A stretch of DNA of 64,000 bases from PXAP01 sp964421595 (GTDB lineage Bacteria; Bacteroidota; Bacteroidia; Bacteroidales; PUMT01). The notes under the pieces are model-generated. The model was not told the origin of the DNA, ran no database searches, and saw only the letters and a program-made list of their open reading frames with translations. The stretch's first letter is position 1; every line of letters starts with the position of its first letter. The DNA is taken from the NCBI GenBank assembly GCA_964421595.1, contig CAYQXY010000023.1:19768-83767 (forward strand). The letters run 5' to 3'. The position numbers and the translations under genes are program-made. Of this stretch, positions 46,377 to 53,919 are shown piece by piece.

Positions 46377-47627
46377 ATGAAAGTCTTACAAGATAAGCAC
46401 ATTCTAATAATTGTCGAGAACCTTGCAGTTCCCTTTGACAGAAGGGTCTGGCAAGAGGCCACCACACTTAAAGAGAGTGGTGCAGATGTGAGTATTATTT
46501 GCCCGAAAATGAAAGGTTATACAGCATCCCGGGAAGTTCTCAGCGGAATAAATATATACCGGCATCCATTACCGTTGGAAGCGCGTGGCGCCCTTGGGTA
46601 TATTCTGGAGTACAGCGTGGCTTTATTTTGGGAATTTATATTAAGCTGGAAGATTTATTTCAAAAAGAAATTCCATGTAATTCACGGGTGCAATCCTCCG
46701 GATCTGATTTTCCTGGTTGCATTATTTTTCAAGTTATTTGGTGTGAAATATGTGTTTGATCACCATGACATTAATCCGGAACTATTTATAGCCAAATACA
46801 ATAGGAAGGGATTTTTTTACAGGATGTTGCTTTTATCTGAAAGACTAACATTTGCCGTAGCAGATTTCAGCATAGCAACCAACGAATCTTATAAAGAGAT
46901 AGCAATCAGAAGAGGTAAGATGGCCGAGGACAAGGTTCAGATTGTTCGTAGTGGCCCCAAACTGGATCGCTTAAAACTACTTCCTCCGGACAGAAAGTTT
47001 TTAAAGGGAAGGAAGTATTTAATTGGTTATGTGGGTGTAATAGGAGAGCAGGAAGGTATTGATCTGTTGCTTGAATGTGCCTCATATATATCCGCTCAAC
47101 GTCAGGATATCCAGTTTGCAATAGTTGGTGGCGGAAGTGATCTGGAGCGGATGAAACAATTGGCAACCGAAATGAAATTAGACGAATATGTTGACTTCTA
47201 TGGCAGGGTTCCAGATGATTTATTAATTGCCGTACTTAACACTGCAGATGTTTGTGTTAACCCTGACAGTCCCACTGAGATGAACAACTTGTCTACAATG
47301 AATAAGATCATGGAATATATGGCCTTAAAAAAGCCAATTGTGCAATTTGATTTGAAAGAGGGACGATTTTCTGCTTCACAAGCGTCTCTCTATGCAGAGA
47401 ATGGTAATGTAAAGGATTTTGCCGACAAAATCACGTACCTGATTGATAATCCGGAGCTTAGAAATAAAATGGGTGAATTTGGATATAACAGGGTTTTATC
47501 AGAACTATCCTGGGAATATGAAAGAGAAAAACTTATCAGATTTTATATGCGATTATTTAAAATCAATCATGATCTATTGTCTGTTCCATCTAAGCCAAAC
47601 AGGAAAATAAGTGAGAGTGTCAAATAG
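46377..47627 (+). CDS. Glycosyltransferase family 4
   Basis: 416-aa GT-B retaining glycosyltransferase. The N-terminal domain has 'NLAVPFDRRVWQEATTLKES' and 'VIHGCNPPDLIFLVA'. The C-terminal donor domain has 'YLIGYVGVIGEQEGIDLLLE', 'FAIVGGGSDLERMKQLA' and 'NKIMEYMALKKPIVQFD'. It is separated from the AlgD-like gene by 3 bp, so a role in adding the uronate made by that enzyme is plausible. Its end converges on a minus-strand glycosyltransferase 17 bp away. Confidence 0.92.
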   Translation: MKVLQDKHILIIVENLAVPFDRRVWQEATTLKESGADVSIICPKMKGYTASREVLSGINIYRHPLPLEARGALGYILEYSVALFWEFILSWKIYFKKKFHVIHGCNPPDLIFLVALFFKLFGVKYVFDHHDINPELFIAKYNRKGFFYRMLLLSERLTFAVADFSIATNESYKEIAIRRGKMAEDKVQIVRSGPKLDRLKLLPPDRKFLKGRKYLIGYVGVIGEQEGIDLLLECASYISAQRQDIQFAIVGGGSDLERMKQLATEMKLDEYVDFYGRVPDDLLIAVLNTADVCVNPDSPTEMNNLSTMNKIMEYMALKKPIVQFDLKEGRFSASQASLYAENGNVKDFADKITYLIDNPELRNKMGEFGYNRVLSELSWEYEREKLIRFYMRLFKINHDLLSVPSKPNRKISESVK

Positions 47628-47644
47628 TTACGAGGGATATTTAG

Positions 47645-48748
47645 TTAACCTGGATTTTCAGAATGAAAAAAACTATCTGCCAGCTTCATAAACTCTTCCG
47701 ACCTTTTGTCCCATGAATTCAGATCTGCAAATTTTGAGCGGCTTTCTACAAGATTGTCATTATTCTCTGAATGTGCTTTTATGATCATCTTATAGCAGTC
47801 TTCACGTGATATATATGTATAAATGAATTTGTCGGGGAAATCAAAGAAGGCTAAGTTGGGCAGATCACTTACCACCACAGGTTTACCAAGTGCAAAATAC
47901 TGCCAGAGCTTATTAGGGGTCCCTCCCTTATTCACTTTTGCAATATCATAAGGAGCTATTCCGACATCTGCCTTGTTTATTTCGCGGTAGAGGTCAACAC
48001 CTTTTAAGATTCCCTTGAAAACAATATTCTTATGCTTTATGATTTTTCTTTCAAATTCAGCATCACGAGGGCCTATACATTGAACAAATATATTCTCTTT
48101 CAAGAGTAAATCATTAATCAATAAAAAATCAAGGTTTCTTGCCCCGACATATGTCAAGTTTACGGTTATCAATTCATTATTGGTAGATTTCCCGGGAGTA
48201 ACTTTAATATCACTTGAATTGGGCCCCCCCAGGGGTATTAAAAAAGTGTTCTGGTTAAGCAGTTTAAATTTGGTTTCTAAAAACCGTGAAGTAACAATAC
48301 AAAACAATGCTTTTTTGATCACAATGTTTTCACATCTTTGATGGTATTTGTTAATAATCCATACAGGGTACTTACTGTTCCCTATATACTCATCATTGCA
48401 ATAATAGATGGTCTTTTTAATATAGTTATATATTAGTGTGGCGGTAAAATCAAAGTTTATACTCTGGTCATAGGAAATGTTTTTTGAAATCCAATTGAAT
48501 AACCAGTTTTGATATATTTCATTTATTATTGGCAACCGGTATCTGTATTTATAATCTATAGGGAAAACAGGTTCGATTACAGTAATATTTTCCTGAGGAG
48601 TATATACGTTTATTTTAGGAAATCCGGTCTTGTTTCGTGCAATAAATATAACATGGTGATTTTTAGCGAGTGAAAAGGTAAGTTGGTGTCTTGCCCTTGG
48701 CGGCTCATCCCATGCCGTTATTGTGTTAAGTAAAAAAATCTTTTTCAT
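47645..48748 (-). CDS. Glycosyltransferase (GT-B, group 1-like)
   Basis: I begin at ATG 48748 (367 aa, MKKIFLLNTITAWDEPPRAR). The ATG at 48778 adds ten residues and is possible. N-terminal 'ARHQLTFSLAKNHHVIFIAR' resembles family GT-B enzymes. The donor half has 'LTYVGARNLDFLLI', 'GIAPYDIAKVNKGGTPNKLW' and 'ALGKPVVVSDLP'. It is the only minus-strand gene inside the plus-strand half of the locus, which points to later insertion or inversion. No acceptor can be named. Confidence 0.83.
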   Translation of the reverse strand: MKKIFLLNTITAWDEPPRARHQLTFSLAKNHHVIFIARNKTGFPKINVYTPQENITVIEPVFPIDYKYRYRLPIINEIYQNWLFNWISKNISYDQSINFDFTATLIYNYIKKTIYYCNDEYIGNSKYPVWIINKYHQRCENIVIKKALFCIVTSRFLETKFKLLNQNTFLIPLGGPNSSDIKVTPGKSTNNELITVNLTYVGARNLDFLLINDLLLKENIFVQCIGPRDAEFERKIIKHKNIVFKGILKGVDLYREINKADVGIAPYDIAKVNKGGTPNKLWQYFALGKPVVVSDLPNLAFFDFPDKFIYTYISREDCYKMIIKAHSENNDNLVESRSKFADLNSWDKRSEEFMKLADSFFHSENPG

Positions 48749-49277
48749 TAATCTTTTTTGATAATAAATTGTTAACATTTAAAAGCTTTCTTGCAATCAT
48801 TTTATCGATGCAAGCCATTCTGAAATTTCGGTTGCTAAGATAACACAAATCTAAATCTCATCCGGATTTTCAGGAAAACCTGGTTTAAAATAACCACCGA
48901 TAATTTCCCGGGAGTCTGAGTTTTTTTAATTTTATACTTCGGTAAGACTTTAATATTACTTGTTAAATTATTGTTGGTATTTCTCATAGTTCAAAACATT
49001 TTTTAAGAAATATTGTTTGATACATTTCAGGCAAATAATTAAAAATCTTACTTTATCAATCCCGATCCATCTATTGTTGCCACAGGATATAATATCAATT
49101 TAACCAGGAAATGTTACTTACCTTTAGTTTTATTAATGACAATATTGGAATGAAACTCCCACTAAACAGATCAAACATAAAGAATCAATTAATGCATGGG
49201 TGATTGATCTCATGGCAACCAGATTATCAACAAATGAAACTTACCTATTTTTAGATTAATATTTTTAAATTATTTGA
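48749..49277. other. Divergent spacer
   Basis: 529-bp AT-rich spacer between divergent glycosyltransferase genes. Apart from repeat copy E at its right end it shows no gene or hairpin. Confidence 0.45.
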
Positions 49278-49278
49278 A
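49150..49278 (+). repeat. Copy E of the dispersed intergenic element
   Basis: Includes AACTCCCACTAAACAGATCA, ATGCATGGGTGATTGATC and TGGCAACCAGATTATCAAC, then GAAACTTACCTATTTTTAG and ATTATTTGAATG. The last three bases are the ATG of the following gene. The second half aligns without gaps, at roughly 70 percent identity by eye over 66 nt, with the minus-strand copy at the right edge. Confidence 0.6.
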
Positions 49279-50177
49279 TGAAATCAGTTGTATCAGTAAT
49301 TATACCAATCTTTAACGGGATCAATCTTACGAAAAAGTGTCTGGAATCCTTGTTTAACATTTTTTCAACTTCTGTTTTTCAGGTTGCCGATTTTAAAATC
49401 ATTGTTGTTGACGATGGTTCAACAGATGGTTCTGCAGAGTGGATCGGTGATAATTATCCTTCTGTACATATTCTTTACGGTGATGGTGGTTTATGGTGGA
49501 GTGGGGGCATAAACAAGGGTATGGCATATGCTTTGAATGATCTGAAAACCGATTATGTTTTATGGTGGAATAATGATATAATTCCGGGTAATGATTATTT
49601 TACACAGGTAGAGAGACTGATTAGTTTAAATGATAACGATATTCTCATCGGTTCCAAGGTTTTTGTTTTGAACAAAGATTTAATCTGGGGAATGGGCGGA
49701 AGATTTGATCCTGTGAAAGGTACAAAATTCATGTATGGCATAAGGCAGAAAGATAGCGACATTTACAGGAAACCTTTTGAAGTGGACTGGTTCCCTGGCA
49801 TGGGTACGATTATCCACCGGAAGGTGTTTGACAGAATTGGGATGCTGGATGAAAAGAATTTCCCTCAATACCATGGAGACAGTGACTTTACCTATCGGGC
49901 AAAAAAAGCGGGATTCCGGCTGATGGTTTTCCCTGAACTGGTCATCTATAACGATACCACAAACACCGGCATGATTCACGGTGGCAGGTTCAGGAACTTA
50001 TACAGGTCTATTACAAGCATAAAATCCAACTTTAATTTAAAAAAGGACATATCATTTTACAACAAACATGCAAGTTCACCTTTTGCCTTTATCGCTTTAA
50101 TAAAAAAATATTCCCGGTATATCGGGGGATTTTATAAATGGAAAATACTTAATTTTTTTGGGATCAAAAAAACCTGA
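49278..50177 (+). CDS. Glycosyltransferase family 2 (rhamnosyltransferase-like)
   Basis: 299 aa. 'VSVIIPIFNGINLTKKCLESL', 'IIVVDDGSTDGSAEWI', 'WWSGGINKGMAYAL' and 'DYVLWWNNDIIPG' are typical of GT2 enzymes such as WbbL-like rhamnosyltransferases. 'PQYHGDSDFTYRAKKAGF' supplies the acceptor-site Asp. The next gene starts one base after the stop, so the pair is probably co-translated. The upstream region is a copy of the dispersed element. Confidence 0.92.
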   Translation: MKSVVSVIIPIFNGINLTKKCLESLFNIFSTSVFQVADFKIIVVDDGSTDGSAEWIGDNYPSVHILYGDGGLWWSGGINKGMAYALNDLKTDYVLWWNNDIIPGNDYFTQVERLISLNDNDILIGSKVFVLNKDLIWGMGGRFDPVKGTKFMYGIRQKDSDIYRKPFEVDWFPGMGTIIHRKVFDRIGMLDEKNFPQYHGDSDFTYRAKKAGFRLMVFPELVIYNDTTNTGMIHGGRFRNLYRSITSIKSNFNLKKDISFYNKHASSPFAFIALIKKYSRYIGGFYKWKILNFFGIKKT

Positions 50178-50178
50178 C

Positions 50179-51225
50179 ATGTTAAATAAACAAACTAAAA
50201 TCCGGACATATTTATATCCTGTATCCAACAGAAACGACAGAAGTCTGTATAACCCTTATCTGGATAATTTTATCTGTAATACCAGTAATTATTTAAATTA
50301 TTTAAATGAAAACTTTCCCTCAAACATCGGGATCCTTAATTTGTATAAATTTCTCCACAAGGCTGATCTTTTGATATTAAACTGGATAGAAGATCTTCCT
50401 GATAAGAAAGGAGGCCTGTTTCAGAGTTTTGTATTTCTCACTTTATTAAAACTTAAAAAGTTTTCACGTATTAAGATTGTTTGGACGTTGCATAATAAAT
50501 ACTCACATAATTCCAGTAAATTTTATATTAAAAAGTTACTGGTATCCAGTTTATTGAAAAGGAGCGATATTATTATTACCCATTCAACTGAAGGAATAAA
50601 ATTTGCTGAAACTTTACATCCCGGAGTTTCATCGAGGATCTTTTATTTTCCGCATCCGGTAGTTCCGTTAAATGGGTTTGTTAAAAAGAATTTTGATAAG
50701 AAGTATGATATTCTAATCTGGGGAACTCTTTCTCCATATAAGGCGATTGATATTTTTCTGGAATTTCTCGCCAAAAGGAAAGCCCTCAATAAGTATCGAA
50801 TTTTAATAGCCGGGAAGTCTGTAAACCCTGAGTTTTTTATGAAACTCAAGAAATATGAAAATGAGAATATTGAAATAAGAAATCAGTTTATAGAAAATGA
50901 TGAGCTTGTGGCAATGATCCAGCAGTCAAAAGTTACACTTTTCACTTATTCAGGTGACTCGGTGTTGAGTTCCGGCGCCTTAATTGATTCAATTTCATAT
51001 GGAGCAGTGGTATTTGGGCCTGATACCGGGGCTTTTGGCGAGATGGGACGTGCCGGAGTTATCCGGACATATGAAAGTTTAGAAGATCTGTTTGTTCTTT
51101 TAGAGCAGATGGATCAACTCGATAATTCAGGTATTCCTGAGAGAATATCAGAATTTATTAAAGCTCATACCTGGTCGAAATTCGGTGAGGCTTTCAGGGA
51201 AAAGTTAAAATCAATCGATCAATGA
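50179..51225 (+). CDS. Glycosyltransferase-like GT-B protein
   Basis: I start at ATG 50179 (348 aa, MLNKQTKIRTYLYP), which lies one base after the preceding stop. The TTG at 50158 would overlap. The protein contains 'LILNWIEDLPDK', 'KIVWTLHNKYSHNSSKFYIK', 'IIITHSTEGIKFAETL', 'KYDILIWGTLSPYKAIDIFL' and 'VLSSGALIDSISYGAVVFGP'. These are GT-B landmarks related to mannosyl- or GumK-type transferases. The donor is not predictable. Confidence 0.82.
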   Translation: MLNKQTKIRTYLYPVSNRNDRSLYNPYLDNFICNTSNYLNYLNENFPSNIGILNLYKFLHKADLLILNWIEDLPDKKGGLFQSFVFLTLLKLKKFSRIKIVWTLHNKYSHNSSKFYIKKLLVSSLLKRSDIIITHSTEGIKFAETLHPGVSSRIFYFPHPVVPLNGFVKKNFDKKYDILIWGTLSPYKAIDIFLEFLAKRKALNKYRILIAGKSVNPEFFMKLKKYENENIEIRNQFIENDELVAMIQQSKVTLFTYSGDSVLSSGALIDSISYGAVVFGPDTGAFGEMGRAGVIRTYESLEDLFVLLEQMDQLDNSGIPERISEFIKAHTWSKFGEAFREKLKSIDQ

Positions 51226-51277
51226 TTAGTATGACATCAGTTAAATTATTTTATTACATATTTGGTAATTTTATAAT

Positions 51278-52603
51278 ATGAACATATTTTTTTATTTTAT
51301 TACACTTTTAATCCTATACGCTGGAAACACTGGTATTACTCCTTATTCGGTACCCGAAATTAAGACGGAATCTAATTTCAGGTACAAGGTTTATATTGAT
51401 CCTGAATACACGGGAAGAGATTCAGACGGGACAATAAACAGACCATTTAGCAATTTTAATCTTCAGTTTGCCGGCGGCGTTCCATCCAATACTGCATTCC
51501 TCTTTAAAAGAGGGACTACTCATCCGAAAATTGGCAGACAGGTTGAGGGGGGCAACTCTTTTTATCCGGATATGCTTTATTATAATAATCTGATAGGGGC
51601 CTATGGTGACGGTAAGCGGCCTGTTATTGAAGGGATTTTTATTATGGCCGGGTCACATCATTTAACCATAAGAGACCTTGATATTAAAGCTGAATCGCAG
51701 GCAGGATATGATGCTGTTGTTTACATTCACAGGACCAAAAACGGAGAGTACATTTTCTGTAGTAATATAACAATTGCCTTCTGTGAAATTGCCGGTGTTC
51801 ATAATCCCGGAAATTATCATGATCCGGCACCTTATCCTTTTTTTGGCATCAGGTTCTACTGCGATAATTTTACCATTTATAATTCAATAATAAGAGATAC
51901 ATGGCAACATGGTATAATTGCTGAAAGGGGAACTGATTTTAGAGCCGTCAGAAACTGGATTTATGATGTAGTTCATCAGGATCAGAGAGCACAGGATGAA
52001 GGGTGGCCTACAAAAAACAGCAATGACCCCTGGTCATATGAACATAACAATAGTACATCCAAAGCCGGATGGGGTAATTGTATATTTGTAGCTTCCTATG
52101 TGAATACCACTAACCATTATATTGCAGGTAATCTTATGGATAGAAGCAGGTACCGATGGAAAGCATGCTATATTACCGGGGCAGGGTGGAATGCGCCATA
52201 TGAGAACCTGATTCTTGAGTATAATACTTTCATAGCACCTAAAGCATCCGATGCGGGAGGAGTGGCAGTTAACTGGGGCGCCCCAAAAGGAAGTATTTTC
52301 AGAAATAATGTTATTGATTGCTCTAACAGGGGGACAGAGGAAACACAATTTGGTTTTGCCGGGCGATGGCCAACGGGTAGACTGCAGGATCATTTCTCAC
52401 AGGAATTTCCATATGGAGTATATGATAATCACTGGATAAGGCCTCATCCCGGATTTTCCTTAACAGAAGGGAGAGATCGTCTAATACCGGCCAGGAATAG
52501 AATATTTAATTCATGGCCCGCTTATCAGCGATTTTTATTGAATAATGACCCTGTGGGTTCAGATATTGACCCGGAAGATTTCTGGCATGGGAGATTATAT
52601 TAA
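51278..52603 (+). CDS. Parallel beta-helix protein, third paralogue, without lipobox
   Basis: 441 aa. It shares the whole beta-helix core with the two lipoproteins ('HLTIRDLDIKAESQAGYDA', 'IIRDTWQHGIIAERGTDF', 'VVHQDQRAQDEGWPTKNSN', 'GSDIDPEDFW'). It differs in about one residue in five and lacks their lipoprotein cysteine. It starts MNIFFYFITLLILYAGNTG, a short hydrophobic signal, so it is probably secreted into the periplasm rather than lipid-anchored. No LytTR-like array precedes it; it lies 52 bp after the glycosyltransferase and is likely co-transcribed with it. Lyase or epimerase action on the polymer is inferred from the fold. Confidence 0.85.
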   Translation: MNIFFYFITLLILYAGNTGITPYSVPEIKTESNFRYKVYIDPEYTGRDSDGTINRPFSNFNLQFAGGVPSNTAFLFKRGTTHPKIGRQVEGGNSFYPDMLYYNNLIGAYGDGKRPVIEGIFIMAGSHHLTIRDLDIKAESQAGYDAVVYIHRTKNGEYIFCSNITIAFCEIAGVHNPGNYHDPAPYPFFGIRFYCDNFTIYNSIIRDTWQHGIIAERGTDFRAVRNWIYDVVHQDQRAQDEGWPTKNSNDPWSYEHNNSTSKAGWGNCIFVASYVNTTNHYIAGNLMDRSRYRWKACYITGAGWNAPYENLILEYNTFIAPKASDAGGVAVNWGAPKGSIFRNNVIDCSNRGTEETQFGFAGRWPTGRLQDHFSQEFPYGVYDNHWIRPHPGFSLTEGRDRLIPARNRIFNSWPAYQRFLLNNDPVGSDIDPEDFWHGRLY

Positions 52604-52672
52604 TCTTTTTATGCCAGCTTCTAAACTAATTGATTCACATGAAAATGAATCATTTTATCACTTTATTCGGGC

Positions 52673-52803
52673 GAATCTCCCATGTACCGGGGCACACAAA
52701 AAGAACTGAATACAGAATGGGTGATTCCTACATCTGACGACCAGTTACGGACTAATGTAACTTGGTTACAATTGCATTAATAGTTTAAAAATTATTCGGA
52801 TGG
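52673..52803 (+). repeat. Copy F of the dispersed intergenic element with near-perfect inverted arms
   Basis: GAATCTCCCAT (52673) and ATGGGTGATTC (52717) form 11-bp arms with one mismatch. TCTGACGACCAGTTACGG, AATGTAACTTGG and ATTATTCGGATGG follow. It lies between the third beta-helix gene and the convergent sulfotransferase gene. Confidence 0.6.
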
Positions 52804-52826
52804 ATAATCTTGCAAATCCGGTTAAT

Positions 52827-53759
52827 TTACCAATCCTCATCAGTATAGAACTGTTTCCAAACAACTTGTGATTTCAGTTTTATATAGTCTATCTCGCCGG
52901 AAGTAAGGATTGTCTTAAAACTTTTCAAATGATCATGTACTGAATAACCGTTACCATTTTTACCCAGAATTCTGGCTTCTTTATCATTGCCTTCAGTGTT
53001 TCTAAATAACTGAATTTTGATCTTTCCAATATCTCTTTTATCCGGGCTAATGCCCGCGTAATTAAGTATTTTTTCAAAACTATCATCAGGATATCTTACA
53101 ACATCTTCAAAGCGGACAAAAAGCCACTTTGATTTATAGGTATCCCTGTATCTTCCTACAACATCATAAATCATTCTCCAGAGAAATTCACCTTGCTCAA
53201 CTATACTTTTTTCTTTGGTAGTAAATTCTATCAGTTCAGGAAGATATTTTTTCAACTTATTCTCCACCAAATGTTTCTGGTTAAGAATATTATAAAAATC
53301 GAATCTGTAGTTCAATAGTTTTAAACTGCTGACGAATGAGGCAGGATGACGAATCATTATAATTACATCGGAGTTATACTCTTTATAGAACCATTCTGCC
53401 GAAAATACTGCAAACGGATCATCCAGCAAGGCAGGTTTATTATTGAACTTATACCGTAATGACCGGATAACATCCTTTACAATTTTGGAAATATTGCTTA
53501 ATCCGATGCTCCTGGATAACTGTTTGGCTGCCCTGTAATTATATTTGTAAATTGTGCGGTCGAATTCCTTTTTAAACAGATGTGAGTTGCTTTTATCTAT
53601 ATAAGTATAATAATATAAGTTGTCAAGACCAATCCACCCAATTCCGCTTTTATTAAGTGGTTCATGAATTAAATTAAAATGGTTCTTTATATTAAGCCCC
53701 TTTACTGTGCAGCTTTTCCCTGAACGATGCGAACCGGTAATTAATAATGACGGTCTCAT
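52827..53759 (-). CDS. Sulfotransferase family protein
   Basis: 310 aa. The PAPS 5'-phosphosulfate loop is 'LLITGSHRSGKSCTVKGL' (about residues 4-21). The 3'-phosphate site is 'VIIMIRHPASFVSSLKLL' (about 132-149). 'WLFVRFEDVVRYPD' follows. These are the key features of the sulfotransferase fold. It would transfer sulfate from PAPS to a hydroxyl or amine, here most likely on the exopolysaccharide or its lipid-linked unit. It is the last gene of the minus-strand operon, 160 bp after the Wzc-like gene. Confidence 0.87.
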   Translation of the reverse strand: MRPSLLITGSHRSGKSCTVKGLNIKNHFNLIHEPLNKSGIGWIGLDNLYYYTYIDKSNSHLFKKEFDRTIYKYNYRAAKQLSRSIGLSNISKIVKDVIRSLRYKFNNKPALLDDPFAVFSAEWFYKEYNSDVIIMIRHPASFVSSLKLLNYRFDFYNILNQKHLVENKLKKYLPELIEFTTKEKSIVEQGEFLWRMIYDVVGRYRDTYKSKWLFVRFEDVVRYPDDSFEKILNYAGISPDKRDIGKIKIQLFRNTEGNDKEARILGKNGNGYSVHDHLKSFKTILTSGEIDYIKLKSQVVWKQFYTDEDW

Positions 53760-53919
53760 AATTAAAAATGAAAATACTTTATTCTGTTTAAACCGGATAC
53801 AATAAATGGGTCACCCGGTCATCATTCATCTATCTTATAACGTGTCTTGTTTATAGGCACACATTATAACGTACCAAAAACTTAACATTATTTAACTCAA
53901 ATCTTCGGACATTAGGATA

